From assembly GCF_002531825.1 (NCBI RefSeq), contig NZ_NWSX01000022.1:1-64000 (forward strand): 64,000 nt of DNA. The letters run 5' to 3'. Made by a program: the position numbers and the translations under genes. The notes under the pieces are model-generated. The model had not been told where the DNA came from and did not search any database. It saw nothing but the letters and a program-made list of their open reading frames with translations. This document shows, one piece after another, positions 1 through 8,109 of the stretch (within the stretch, counting starts at the first letter, position 1; each line of letters starts with the position of its first letter). Source of the DNA: Rhizobium sp. J15 (GTDB taxonomy: Bacteria; Pseudomonadota; Alphaproteobacteria; Rhizobiales; Rhizobiaceae).

Positions 1-30
1 GTTTTTGAAAAATGCTTCGAAATCCATCAT
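1..30 (-). CDS. hemA: 5-aminolevulinate synthase, first codons only
   Basis: Reading leftwards from 30, the sequence gives a good ribosome binding site (GAGGA) and then ATG ATG encoding MMDFEAFFKN. MDFEAFF is the usual opening of rhizobial and Agrobacterium HemA, which condenses glycine and succinyl-CoA in the first step of heme synthesis. Only about ten codons lie in the window, so the call rests on this short N-terminus and on context. A FixK/FNR box sits 51 bases upstream, and heme demand would rise when the neighbouring cbb3 oxidase is induced. Initiation could be at 30 or 27. The rest of the gene would confirm or refute the call. Confidence 0.55.
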   Translation of the reverse strand, partial: MMDFEAFFKN

Positions 31-80
31 ATGCTCCTCGTTGCACGGCCAAGCGATACATCGGGGCAGCGCGCCGGTAT

Positions 81-94
81 TTGATCTTCGTCAA
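81..94 (-). promoter_or_regulatory. FixK/FNR box before hemA
   Basis: TTGATCTTCGTCAA matches the TTGA-N6-TCAA anaerobox. Its right edge in the minus-strand sense lies about 51 bases before the hemA start, suitable for activation from around -41.5. The identical 14-mer recurs at 1098-1111. Confidence 0.75.
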
Positions 95-354
95 GTTCGA
101 GGCAAGTCGTGCCTTCGGACTCGTTGACAAGGATCAATCCGCGATGGATTGTTTTGCGGTAAGCCGGCCTCATGGACACGCTTCTCCACCTCAAAAACAA
201 GATCGCCGGCCGCCGGGTAGGCTAACCTCCTCGGACGGGTCGGGGTTTCCGTGTCAAACAGGGAAGTTGACAGATGGCTTGCTCGGCCCTGGCGGATCAA
301 GCAAGCCTCCTCGCCATTCCGCCGCGATGACAGCGCGTCAATGCGACAACGTCT
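95..354. other. intergenic, no supported gene
   Basis: I see no credible gene here. Short open frames on both strands lack ribosome binding sites and family resemblance. The only structures are the hairpin at 276-307 and an inverted GTCAA/TTGAC pair around 253-272, which is oriented opposite to an anaerobox. Confidence 0.5.
276..307 (-). terminator. hairpin downstream of the CBS-BON gene
   Basis: GGCTTGCT at 276-283 pairs perfectly with AGCAAGCC at 300-307 across a 16-base loop. It lies about 50 bases beyond the stop of the minus-strand CBS-BON gene. No T-run follows on that strand, so intrinsic termination is uncertain. Confidence 0.35.
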
Positions 355-1032
355 TCAATCCTGGCTAGGAACAGGCGATACGAGCAGGCGATCCTTATAG
401 CCGGCAATCCCGCCAAGACCTTCGACGAGAACCTTGATCGCCCTGCGCTTGAGTTCCGACTCCACCTGGCCGTCAACCGTCACCTGCCCGTTCCGGACCG
501 ATACCTGCACCTTTTGCGGCGTGAGGCCGAGATCGGATCTCAGGCGGGTGCGCACCGCGAGCCGGATCGCCTCGTCGCCGCGCGGCAGGACGGTCGCCGG
601 CGCCTCGGCGATGACACGCAGGATATCCCTGCGGCTGACGATCCCGACCAGGCGCTCGTCTTCGACGATCGGCAGCCGTTTGATGCGGTGGACCTGCAGG
701 CTTTCGGCGATATCGGAAACTTCGCTGTCCGGCCGCGCGACGATGACGTCCTGGGACATGACGTCCGCGACGCACCATCCGTTGCTGCCGATATAACGTT
801 CGAGATCGATCTCGGAGATCAGTTCCGGTGCGCGCGCCGCGCGGGGAGCAAACCGAACCTCCCGGCGCAGGAGCAGATCGCCTTCCGTGACCATGCCGCA
901 GATGCGGCCGTGATCGTCAACGACGGGAAGGCCGCTGACGTGGTTCTGCAACATCATCGCGACCGCATGGCGCACGCTGACATCAGGGCTGATCGAGACC
1001 ACTTTCGCGGTCATTATATCCCTTGCTTGCAT
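355..1032 (-). CDS. CBS-pair and BON domain protein
   Basis: A 225-residue soluble protein. Two CBS motifs come first (about residues 5-60 and 85-145), each ending in the typical pattern of a Gly-hydrophobic-Val turn followed by Asp (GMVTEGD and GIVSRRD). A C-terminal BON domain follows (about 155-215, VTVDGQVES). CBS pairs bind adenosyl nucleotides, and BON domains associate with membranes or lipids. This combination recurs in rhizobial micro-oxic regulons, but its biochemical role is not known. I chose the ATG at 1032 because GTGAGG lies eight bases before it; upstream ATGs at 1071 and 1053 have poorer sites. The FNR box at 1098-1111 suggests induction with the fix genes. Confidence 0.85.
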   Translation of the reverse strand: MQARDIMTAKVVSISPDVSVRHAVAMMLQNHVSGLPVVDDHGRICGMVTEGDLLLRREVRFAPRAARAPELISEIDLERYIGSNGWCVADVMSQDVIVARPDSEVSDIAESLQVHRIKRLPIVEDERLVGIVSRRDILRVIAEAPATVLPRGDEAIRLAVRTRLRSDLGLTPQKVQVSVRNGQVTVDGQVESELKRRAIKVLVEGLGGIAGYKDRLLVSPVPSQD

Positions 1033-1097
1033 GGTCGCTGCCTCACTGTTCATGATTATCGTGAGGAACATGCTAGAGACCGGCCGGCCATACCGCT

Positions 1098-1111
1098 TTG
1101 ATCTTCGTCAA
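1098..1111 (-). promoter_or_regulatory. FixK/FNR box before the CBS-BON gene
   Basis: TTGATCTTCGTCAA, a complete TTGA-N6-TCAA match identical to the hemA box. It lies 65 bases upstream of the chosen start at 1032 and just before the end of the ccmE-like gene. Confidence 0.75.
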
Positions 1112-1155
1112 ACTCTGCACCGCCGCACATCTCGATCCGGCACGGATGAGACCCG

Positions 1156-1634
1156 TCATTGCGCCGCCTTCGCCTCTTGCCGTTCTGCGCCCTCGCCTTC
1201 CTCCCACAGCCCCTGGGACTTCAGCCGATCGGCGACGTCCTTGGGCATATAGGTCTCGTCATGCTTGGCGAGCACGGCATCGGCGACGAAGACATTCGTT
1301 CCCGATGAAAACATGCCTTCGGTGACGACGCCTTGGCCTTCGCGGAAGAGATCGGGAAGAATGCCGGTATATTTGACCTTCACCGCATTGGCGCTGCCGT
1401 CGGTGACAGCAAATTCCACCGTCGAGCCGGCGCCGCGCACGACGCTGCCTTCACCGACCAGGCCGCCGAGCCGGATGCGGGTTTCCGGCGCCACCGGCGT
1501 CTTCGCCAGATCCGCCGGCATGTAGAAATAGGCCACAGACTGGCTGAAGGCGAACATCACCAACAGCACCGCTGCAATGATGAAACCCATCCCCCGCCAC
1601 CGATCACGGCAAGGCGCTTCTGCTTGCGGGTCAT
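1156..1634 (-). pseudogene. ccmE: ccmE-like heme chaperone, frameshifted near its start
   Basis: CcmE is the periplasmic heme chaperone of system I cytochrome c maturation. The body matches well: a membrane anchor, then TRIRLGGLV, LPDLFREGQGVV and the heme-binding motif AKHDETYMP. The natural start is the ATG at 1634, with GGAG seven bases upstream, encoding MTRKQKRLAVIGGGG. That frame stops soon after a G5 run (1591-1595), while the CcmE body continues in the frame starting MGFII at 1590. One missing G, or two extra, explains the break. The intact product would be about 158 residues, the family's usual length. It follows the Crp/Fnr gene by 25 bases. Possibilities are a pseudogene, ribosomal slippage, or a sequencing error. 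A lone ccmE away from ccmIEFH suggests an accessory copy. Confidence 0.8.
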
Positions 1635-1659
1635 CTTGAATCTCCTGCAGCTCTCGGCG

Positions 1660-2325
1660 TCAGCATGCCTTCCGCAGCAGATCGACGCTGTCGACTAGGA
1701 CGACCTTGCCTTTGACTTCGACCCCCGCAGGAGCGAGAGCGGCGAAGGCCCGCGAAAGGGCTTCGGGGGCAAGCCCCAGTTTGCCGGCCAGAATTCTCTT
1801 CCGGTACGGCAGGCGAAACGTGACCTGCGAGGCTGAGGCCGGGCATCGGCTCACGAGGTAATTCGCAACCCGCTGCGCGGCGGTGTGCAGCCGGTCTCCG
1901 GCAATGCAATCCATGGCGCCGAGCAGATGCCGGGCCATGATGCGCATGACATTGCGGTGCATGACGGGGTGCCGGTCGGCAAGCGCGCGCAAGGCCGAAA
2001 GTTCGAACAACACGACCTCCGCCCCATCGGCGGACCAGGCGCTATAGGCGTAGGCGGCGCCGCCCGACAGAAGATACTCGCCGAAAGTATCGCCCGGCTC
2101 GCAGACGCAGATATCCGCCTCGCGCCCGGCGGATTCCGATTTCGAGAGCCGAACGAATCCGCTGACGACGCAGTAGACGAACGACGCCGGCTGCCCCTCG
2201 GTAATGATCCGCTCGTCGGGTGCGAAACTTCGGAACTGAGCCGTCGCAATGAGCCGCCCCGCGGTCGCCTCGTCCAGGCCGGCGAACAGTTCAGACCCTA
2301 GAAGTGGAGGATTTTTTGCGAGCAT
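1660..2325 (-). CDS. Crp/Fnr-family transcriptional regulator
   Basis: 221 residues with an N-terminal cyclic-nucleotide-binding-fold domain (about 15-130) and a C-terminal winged helix whose recognition region is about 175-205 (ILAGKLGLAPEALSRAF). There is no N-terminal cysteine cluster of the FNR/FnrN type, so direct oxygen sensing through a 4Fe-4S cluster is unlikely. It resembles the DNR/NnrR or FixK side of the family, but I cannot assign a subgroup. AGGAAGG lies just before the ATG at 2325. The gene is 21 bases after fixS and so probably belongs to the fixGHIS transcript, which would place it under the box at 6900-6913. Confidence 0.85.
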   Translation of the reverse strand: MLAKNPPLLGSELFAGLDEATAGRLIATAQFRSFAPDERIITEGQPASFVYCVVSGFVRLSKSESAGREADICVCEPGDTFGEYLLSGGAAYAYSAWSADGAEVVLFELSALRALADRHPVMHRNVMRIMARHLLGAMDCIAGDRLHTAAQRVANYLVSRCPASASQVTFRLPYRKRILAGKLGLAPEALSRAFAALAPAGVEVKGKVVLVDSVDLLRKAC

Positions 2326-2346
2326 CGACCTTCCTTTCGTAAGGGC

Positions 2347-2514
2347 TCAAGTGCGGTCAGGTTTTTTCCGATCGGTTTCGTCATCGAGAAGGATTCGCCA
2401 GGCGGCTCCCTGAAGGTCGTCATACTGGCCGCTCTTCAGCGACCAGAGGAACGCCAGCAGACCCATGCCTCCCATCAGCAGCGCGATCGGTATGAGATAG
2501 ATCAGCATGTTCAT
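2347..2514 (-). CDS. fixS: FixS/CcoS, cbb3 oxidase maturation
   Basis: 55 residues: one N-terminal membrane segment (about 4-25, IPIALLMGGMGLLAFLW) and a short acidic/basic tail, with the FixS hallmark SLKSGQYDDL just after the helix. CcoS is needed to insert heme and copper into the CcoN subunit of cytochrome cbb3 oxidase. It overlaps the fixI stop by four bases (ATGA), so the two are translationally coupled. Length and sequence are normal for the family. Confidence 0.93.
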   Translation of the reverse strand: MNMLIYLIPIALLMGGMGLLAFLWSLKSGQYDDLQGAAWRILLDDETDRKKPDRT

Positions 2515-4799
2515 GCGGCTTTCACCTCCGTGCGTCCGCCGGCCCGGCCCTCGATCCGCGCGCCGGGGCGCTTGCCGAATGCGTTCAGCCTGAGCGCGTT
2601 CGTCACCACGATGATCGAAGAGGTCGACATGGCCACGGCCGCAATGAGAGGCGTCGCCAGCCCGGCGAGCGCAATCGGCACCGCCAGAACGTTGTAGCCG
2701 ATCGCCAGCGCGAAGTTCTGGCGGATGAGGCTGGCCGATCGCCGCGCAACGGCGATCGCCTCCGGAACGGCGTCGAGCCGGTCGTTGAAGAAGACGAGGT
2801 CGGCTGCCTGCCGGCCGATGTCGGACGCGGTCGCGGGCGCCATCGAGACATGCGCGGCGGCAAGCGCCGGAGCATCGTTGATACCGTCGCCGACCATGAG
2901 GACGCGATGATTTTCGCCGTTCAGCCGCTGGCACTCCTCCACCTTCTGCTTCGGCGTCAGCGCACCCAGAGCCCTGCCGATCCCGAGAGCCTTTGCGGTA
3001 TTGTCAACGACGGTCTGCCTGTCGCCCGAGACCATCGATGTCTCAAGACCGGCCGCATCGAGCTGGCGGATGGTCTCGACAGCACCGGGGCGGAGCGTGT
3101 CGTCGAACAGGAAACGGCCGAGATCGATGCCGTTCCTGGACAGGATCACTTCCGAATACGGACTGTCCGCTGGAGAATTCGCGGAACCGGCTCCGCAGGC
3201 GAACGTCGCGTTGCCCAGCCGATAGACATCCGTCCCGTCCCGCGCCTCCAGCCCGCCGCCTGGAATTTCCGAGACGCTGCCGAAGGATGGTATCGAAGCA
3301 GGTTCGGTGTCCCGCACCAGGGCCTGAGAGAGAGGATGGCGCGAATGCGCGGCCAATCCGCGGGCAATGGCGGCGGTGCCGTCTTCGGCTGCCTCGATCC
3401 CGACGAGGCGCGGTCTGCCCATCGTCAGCGTACCGGTCTTGTCAAAGGCGACGGCGTCGATCTCGGCCAGTCTTTCGAGCGCCGAACCGTCCTTGACCAT
3501 GATGCCCCGGCGGAAAAGCTCGCCTGCCGCGACCACCTGGACGACCGGTACGGCAAGACCCAATGCGCAGGGGCAAGTGATGATCAGCACCGCGACTGCG
3601 ACCAGCATGGCCTGTTTCCAGTCGCCGCCGATAAAGCCCCAGGCCAGGAAGGAGACCAGCGCCAGCAAATGCACGACCGGGGAATAGAGCGCTGCGGCAC
3701 GATCGGCGATCCGGCGGTATCGCGCTCTTCCGCCTTCGGCGGCTTCCATGAGACCGATGATTTCCGCGAGAAGCGAATTTCTGGCAGATTTCGTCGCTCT
3801 GAAAACCAGCGAGCCGGTCAGGTTCATCGCGCCGGAATTCACCTCGCTGCCGGCGGCAATCGCGACCGGGCTGCTTTCGCCGGTGACGATAGAAAGGTCC
3901 ACATCGCTTTCGCCGCTGACGACGATGCCGTCGACCGGGATGCGTTCGCCTGCCGCGATCGCGAGTTCGTCTCCGACGGCGATCTCTTCCACCGCGATAT
4001 AGCGCCGCGAGCCGTCAGGCATCATCAGCAGCGCCCCGCGCGGGGCGAGCCTTGCGAGCCCGTTGATCGCCGCGCGCGCCTTTTCCCGCATGACATGATC
4101 CAGCGTCCTGCCGATCAGCAGGAAGAACAGCAGGGAAACCGTAGCGTCGAACCAGGCATGTTCACCGTGATATGCGGTCTCCCACAGGGAAACGGCATAG
4201 GAGAGCGTCACGGCGAGCGAGATCGGAACGTCCATGTTAGTACGCCCGCGCTTCAGCGCATTCCAGGCCGACTTGAAGAAGAAGCGCCCGGCATAGATCA
4301 GCGCGGGCGCGGCGATCATCGCCGAGATCCAGTGAAACATGTCGCGCGTTGCGGCATCCGCGCCCGACCAGACCGATACCGAAAGCAGCATGATATTGGC
4401 AGCTGCGAAACCCGAGACTCCGATCGCCAGCAGCAGCTGGTTTCTGGTCCTGTCGTTTTCGGGCGCTGCCGGGGTGAAGAGGTGTGCGCGATAGCCCGCC
4501 GAATTGATCGCCGCGAGGATTTCCGATGGATCGGCCGCACGATCCTCGATCTCCTCCTGATAGATGCAGCTCACCCTTCTGGCGGTCAGATTGACCCGCG
4601 CCTTCCTGACGAAAGCAAGCGCCGAGAGCGCCTTTTCGATGGCAGAGATGCAGGCGCCGCAGTGAATGTCGGGAACGCTGAGGTCGAGCTGGCGCAATCC
4701 TCCGCCGAGCGGATGGCTGGCGAGGCGGGCCTCCTCGGCGGTGGATGATGTCGCGCTCAGCGCGAGCACGCTTTCGGTGTCCATGGAGCAGCAGGTCAT
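2511..4799 (-). CDS. fixI: FixI/CcoI, copper-exporting P1B-type ATPase
   Basis: A 762-residue membrane ATPase that supplies copper for cbb3 oxidase assembly. Visible elements in order: a heavy-metal-associated domain with HCGAC, several membrane segments, the CPC metal site (TCPCALGLAVP), the phosphorylation motif DKTGTLT, and the hinge GDGINDAPAL. The N-terminus begins MTCCSMD, which adds further cysteines. The start at 4799 overlaps the end of fixH by four bases, and its stop overlaps fixS. All catalytic motifs of an active Cu+ transporter are present. It should sit in the inner membrane beside CcoG, CcoH and CcoS. Confidence 0.96.
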   Translation of the reverse strand: MTCCSMDTESVLALSATSSTAEEARLASHPLGGGLRQLDLSVPDIHCGACISAIEKALSALAFVRKARVNLTARRVSCIYQEEIEDRAADPSEILAAINSAGYRAHLFTPAAPENDRTRNQLLLAIGVSGFAAANIMLLSVSVWSGADAATRDMFHWISAMIAAPALIYAGRFFFKSAWNALKRGRTNMDVPISLAVTLSYAVSLWETAYHGEHAWFDATVSLLFFLLIGRTLDHVMREKARAAINGLARLAPRGALLMMPDGSRRYIAVEEIAVGDELAIAAGERIPVDGIVVSGESDVDLSIVTGESSPVAIAAGSEVNSGAMNLTGSLVFRATKSARNSLLAEIIGLMEAAEGGRARYRRIADRAAALYSPVVHLLALVSFLAWGFIGGDWKQAMLVAVAVLIITCPCALGLAVPVVQVVAAGELFRRGIMVKDGSALERLAEIDAVAFDKTGTLTMGRPRLVGIEAAEDGTAAIARGLAAHSRHPLSQALVRDTEPASIPSFGSVSEIPGGGLEARDGTDVYRLGNATFACGAGSANSPADSPYSEVILSRNGIDLGRFLFDDTLRPGAVETIRQLDAAGLETSMVSGDRQTVVDNTAKALGIGRALGALTPKQKVEECQRLNGENHRVLMVGDGINDAPALAAAHVSMAPATASDIGRQAADLVFFNDRLDAVPEAIAVARRSASLIRQNFALAIGYNVLAVPIALAGLATPLIAAVAMSTSSIIVVTNALRLNAFGKRPGARIEGRAGGRTEVKAA

Positions 4800-5281
4800 C
4801 GGCCGAACTCCGCGGTATCGATGCGCTTGGCCTCATGCATGACGACGGCGCCGCCTCTTTTCGAGGTTATCTCGACGATCCAGTCGCCTGCGGCGATCTC
4901 GTGTTCTGCTTCGAACCGTCCCTCGCCTGTCTTCCGCAGCGTGAGATGAAAGTCTTCGTGGTCTCCGACCGGCCTTTTGAAATTCACGACGACATCGTCG
5001 ACGGCCGCCGGGGCGCCGTTTTTGTCATGGAGGTCGTAGCGGATCTCGCGTCCCTCGATCGACAGGGCGCCGCCTATGCCGGACTCGGCCATCGCCTTCA
5101 TCGCCGCCGCCTTGCCGTTGAATTCCTGGCTGGCGACATAGGTGTTTTGCACGACCAGGCCGCTCCAGCTGGAAGAGGCATAGACGGCCATGGTGACGTT
5201 GACGGCGATCACCACGGCGAAGAATGCCGAGGTCGCAAGCAGCATGTGCAGGCCCGTAAAACCGCGTGCCGAAGCCTTCAT
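4796..5281 (-). CDS. fixH: FixH/CcoH, cbb3 oxidase assembly protein
   Basis: 161 residues with one N-terminal membrane anchor (about 10-32) and a periplasmic beta-rich domain typical of FixH. Recognisable family features are FTGLHML before the anchor, ASQEFNGKA after it, and a C-terminal GDWIVEI segment. CcoH associates with the oxidase during assembly. The start overlaps the end of fixG by four bases and the stop overlaps fixI, so fixGHIS is tightly coupled. Confidence 0.93.
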   Translation of the reverse strand: MKASARGFTGLHMLLATSAFFAVVIAVNVTMAVYASSSWSGLVVQNTYVASQEFNGKAAAMKAMAESGIGGALSIEGREIRYDLHDKNGAPAAVDDVVVNFKRPVGDHEDFHLTLRKTGEGRFEAEHEIAAGDWIVEITSKRGGAVVMHEAKRIDTAEFGR

Positions 5282-6846
5282 TTCACCTCTCCCGGTGCAT
5301 TGAACGCCGCACGATAGCTTGCCCGATCGGCATGATCGGCATCTTCGGCGACGAACAGGAATTCATTGATTGCGGCTCCGTCAGGCTTGTGGGTGACGAA
5401 GACCTTGAGCGTCGTGGCCGCGTCGGGTTCGGCATGGACGGTGAAGCTGCGGCCGTCTTCCTTGCCGAACTCGGGAATACGCATGGTCGCGCCGTCCAGG
5501 CCGACCAGCGTGATCGTCACCTCTCTCGGCGCCGGCACCATGTTCAGGACGCGGAGCGTATAGCCGTTGCGGATCGAACCATCGCTCTCCAGCACGTATT
5601 GGGGGTTCCGATCGTGAACGACGTTGAGTTCCAGCCGCTCCCGGAAGGCAAGATGAACGACCATGGCGACGCCGATCAAAACCCAGACAACGGCGTAAAA
5701 GACGATTCTGGGACGGAAGATGATGCGCCAGTCGAAATGCCGGACCGCCGGGACGAAGCTTCCATCCTCGTTCCGGACCTTGGACGGCTGGATGGCCGTG
5801 CGCCCGCCGTCCGTCGCGAGCGACATGTTGCTCGAATATTCGCTGAGTGTGGCGTAGGCGATCAGGCCGCGCGGCTTGCCGAGCTTGTCCATCACGCCGT
5901 CGCAGGCGTCGATGCAGAGCGCGCATGTGATGCACTCCATCTGCTGCCCGTCGCGTATGTCGATTCCCATCGGACAGACGGCCACGCAGGCGTTGCAATC
6001 GACGCAGTCGCCGATCGGCAGGCCCTGGGCCTGCGCCTTCTTCGTGTGCCGCGAGCGCTGCTCGCCCCGCCAGTCATTGTAGGTCACGACGAGGGAATTC
6101 TCGTCGAGCATGGCGCCCTGAATGCGCGGCCAGGGGCACATATAGGTGCAGACCTGCTCGCGCATCAGGCCGCCAAGCAGATAGGTCGTGGCGGTCAGGA
6201 TGGCGACCGTGGCGTAAGCGGCGGCCGGAGCAGCGCCGGTGAAAAGCGAGATAGCGAGGCTCGGCGCGTCGGCGAAATAGAAGATCCAGGCGCCGCCCGT
6301 CGCGATGCCGATCAGGATCCAGATCGAATGTTTGAGAATGCGCTTTCTCAGCTTGTCGAAGCCGAAGGGAGCGGCATCCAGTTTCATCCGCGCGTTCCTG
6401 TCGCCTTCGATCGCGCGCTCGACGACGAGGAAGAGATCGACCCAGACGGTCTGCGGACAGGCGTAACCGCACCATGCGCGGCCCACCGCCGCGGTGACCA
6501 GAAACAGGCCGAATCCCGCCATGACGAGCAGACCGGCGACGTAATAAAACTCCTGCGGCCAGATTTCGATGAAGAAAAAGAAGAAACGCCGCGAGGAGAG
6601 ATCGACGAGGATTGCCTGGTCGGGCGCATAGGGACCGCGATCCCAGCGAATCCACGGCGCGAGATAGTAGATGCCGAGCGTGATCAGCATCACGATCCAC
6701 TTGAACCGGCGAAACCGCCCCTCGGCGCGTTTGGGAAAAATCTTCTTGCGCGGCGCGTAGAGAGGCTGCCGGTTGCGGCGGGCGTTGACAGGCTCGACGC
6801 TGACCCGCTCGATGTCATTGGGATCTGGGGCAGTATAGAGATTCAT
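5278..6846 (-). CDS. fixG: FixG/CcoG, membrane ferredoxin-like cupric reductase
   Basis: 522 residues. CcoG is a membrane-bound iron-sulfur protein that reduces copper for cbb3 maturation. The sequence shows multiple membrane helices, a WCGYACPQTVW motif near residue 125, CTYMCPWPR near 225, and two adjacent 4Fe-4S motifs (CVDCNACVAVCP and CITCALCIDAC) followed by the FixG-typical GLIAYAT. A periplasmic Ig-like tail occupies about the last 120 residues. Length is normal. It starts the fixGHIS unit and is preceded at 54 bases by its own FixK/FNR box, and upstream of that by a terminator that isolates it from fixNOQP. Confidence 0.96.
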   Translation of the reverse strand: MNLYTAPDPNDIERVSVEPVNARRNRQPLYAPRKKIFPKRAEGRFRRFKWIVMLITLGIYYLAPWIRWDRGPYAPDQAILVDLSSRRFFFFFIEIWPQEFYYVAGLLVMAGFGLFLVTAAVGRAWCGYACPQTVWVDLFLVVERAIEGDRNARMKLDAAPFGFDKLRKRILKHSIWILIGIATGGAWIFYFADAPSLAISLFTGAAPAAAYATVAILTATTYLLGGLMREQVCTYMCPWPRIQGAMLDENSLVVTYNDWRGEQRSRHTKKAQAQGLPIGDCVDCNACVAVCPMGIDIRDGQQMECITCALCIDACDGVMDKLGKPRGLIAYATLSEYSSNMSLATDGGRTAIQPSKVRNEDGSFVPAVRHFDWRIIFRPRIVFYAVVWVLIGVAMVVHLAFRERLELNVVHDRNPQYVLESDGSIRNGYTLRVLNMVPAPREVTITLVGLDGATMRIPEFGKEDGRSFTVHAEPDAATTLKVFVTHKPDGAAINEFLFVAEDADHADRASYRAAFNAPGEVK

Positions 6847-6899
6847 GGCTCTGTCCGATGTTCACCCTGCCCTTCTCCCATCTGCGAGGCATCAGTTCC

Positions 6900-6913
6900 T
6901 TGATGCAGATCAA
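6900..6913 (-). promoter_or_regulatory. FixK/FNR box before fixG
   Basis: TTGATGCAGATCAA matches TTGA-N6-TCAA at every fixed position. It lies 53 bases upstream of the fixG start and downstream of the terminator at 6965-6995, so it would drive fixGHIS independently of fixNOQP. Confidence 0.8.
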
Positions 6914-6964
6914 GAAATGCCCAAAAGGCGATCTCGCCGGAAAGCGCTCTCCCGAGAAGGAAAA

Positions 6965-6995
6965 GGCCACGCCCTGGAGAGAGAAGGGCGTGGCC
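6965..6995 (-). terminator. intrinsic terminator after fixNOQP
   Basis: A perfect 11-base-pair stem (GGCCACGCCCT at 6965-6975, AGGGCGTGGCC at 6985-6995) with a nine-base loop. On the minus strand it is followed directly by TTTTCCTT. This is a textbook intrinsic terminator between the small gene after fixP and the fixG promoter. Confidence 0.85.
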
Positions 6996-7048
6996 TGGAG
7001 GAACTGCGGGGGAGAAACACCGCTGGGACGTCCTCGACGAGTCTAGGA

Positions 7049-7234
7049 TTAGCGGCTCGTCTGCTTGTGATCTTTGAGGCAGGTCAAACTAACGATCGAA
7101 TTGCCGATCTTTGCCGGATCGTCCTGCTCGGGCGACGGGGGCATCGTCTTTGCGCGCTCCGATATACGCGATCGGATGATGGCGCGCGGCGTGCCGTAGA
7201 GACCGAGGATCGGATTGTGGTCATGATCTGACAT
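7049..7234 (-). CDS. small protein downstream of fixP
   Basis: 61 residues starting MSDHDHNPILGLYG, with a very strong ribosome binding site (AAGGAGG) and a start ten bases after the fixP stop. It has no membrane helix. The N-terminus is His/Asp-rich (MSDHDHN), and the C-terminal half has a single Cys (SLTCLKDHK). I do not recognise the family. Position, spacing and the strong site argue for a real last gene of the fixNOQP operon, placed before the terminator at 6965-6995. The His/Cys content could suit metal handling during oxidase assembly, but that is speculation. Confidence 0.6.
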   Translation of the reverse strand: MSDHDHNPILGLYGTPRAIIRSRISERAKTMPPSPEQDDPAKIGNSIVSLTCLKDHKQTSR

Positions 7235-7244
7235 GGCTTCCTCC

Positions 7245-8108
7245 TTACGTTCCGCCGCCGAGCGAATGGACGAAGATCGTCAGCTCCTTGACCGTCGCGT
7301 CGCCCAGGCGCCCGGCCCAGGCCGGCATGACGCCATGCTTGGGAGCGGCCACCTGGCGCAGGATGGCGTCTTCGCCGCGCGACTTCAGCCAGATCGCATC
7401 CACCAGATCCGGGGCGCCCATGTCCATCTTCCCCTTGGCGTCCTCGCCGTGACATGCGGCGCAGTTGTCGAGGAAGACCTGCTTTCCGGCTTCCGCCAGA
7501 GCGGGATCGGAGGGTTTGTTGGTCAGCCCCCAGACATAGGCGGCGACCTGCCTCATCTGGATCGGCTCCAGCACATCGGTGAAGGCCGGCATCTCCGAAG
7601 CGTGCGTCTCGGGATCGGAATCGAAGCGGACACCGTGTGCAATCGTCGTCTGGATCGCGTCCAGGTCCCCGCCCCAAAGCCAGTCGTCGTCGTTGAGATT
7701 GGGAAAGCCGGGGCCGCCGCTCGCTCCCGAACCGTGACAGGTGGCGCAGTTCACCTTGAACGCGGACGCGCCGCCGGCGATCGCGAATTCACGAAGGGCG
7801 GGGTCGGAGGCGATCTCCTGCACCGTCTTCGCCGCGACCAGATCATGCAGCTTCATCTGGGAGGCCTTGGCCTGATCCAGGTCCTGCTGCAATTCGGCGC
7901 GCGTGGAGTAGCCGAGATAGCCTTTCGTGGCGGAGGTGATCATCGGGATGGCGGGATAGGCGATCGCATAGCCCACGGCCCAGAGGATGGTGGCGTAGAA
8001 GGTCCACACCCACCAGCGGGGCATGGGATTGTTGAGTTCGCGGATGCCGTCCCATTCATGTCCTGTCGTTTCGACGCCGCTCACTTCATCGATGTGTTTT
8101 TCCGACAT
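7245..8108 (-). CDS. fixP: FixP/CcoP, diheme cytochrome c subunit of cbb3 oxidase
   Basis: 287 residues. One or two N-terminal membrane helices (from about residue 30, PRWWVWTFYATILWAVGY) precede two c-type heme domains with CATCHGSG and CAACHGED. FixP relays electrons from the bc1 complex or soluble cytochromes to FixO/FixN. I chose the ATG at 8108 (MSEKHIDEVSG), which matches family N-termini and follows the fixQ stop by one base; an ATG three codons earlier (8117) is possible but overlaps fixQ. The motif ETTGHEWDGIRELNNPMPRW is characteristic of CcoP. Confidence 0.96.
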   Translation of the reverse strand: MSEKHIDEVSGVETTGHEWDGIRELNNPMPRWWVWTFYATILWAVGYAIAYPAIPMITSATKGYLGYSTRAELQQDLDQAKASQMKLHDLVAAKTVQEIASDPALREFAIAGGASAFKVNCATCHGSGASGGPGFPNLNDDDWLWGGDLDAIQTTIAHGVRFDSDPETHASEMPAFTDVLEPIQMRQVAAYVWGLTNKPSDPALAEAGKQVFLDNCAACHGEDAKGKMDMGAPDLVDAIWLKSRGEDAILRQVAAPKHGVMPAWAGRLGDATVKELTIFVHSLGGGT

Positions 8109-8109
8109 C

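Noticed and set aside
12..368. Short plus- and minus-strand frames at the left edge
   Set aside because: They overlap the hemA start and its FNR box and lack start signals.
2850..4748. A 632-codon open frame on the plus strand opposite fixI
   Set aside because: It lies wholly opposite a clear copper ATPase gene and has no family resemblance. Long antisense frames are expected in high G+C coding DNA.
5266..6903. A 545-codon frame opposite fixG and fixH
   Set aside because: It is antisense to two conserved overlapping genes, with no recognisable domain.
7074..7087. TTGAGGCAGGTCAA, a further FNR-like box
   Set aside because: It lies inside the small gene after fixP, and a promoter from it would meet the terminator at 6965-6995 before fixG. 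The box at 6900-6913 is much better placed.
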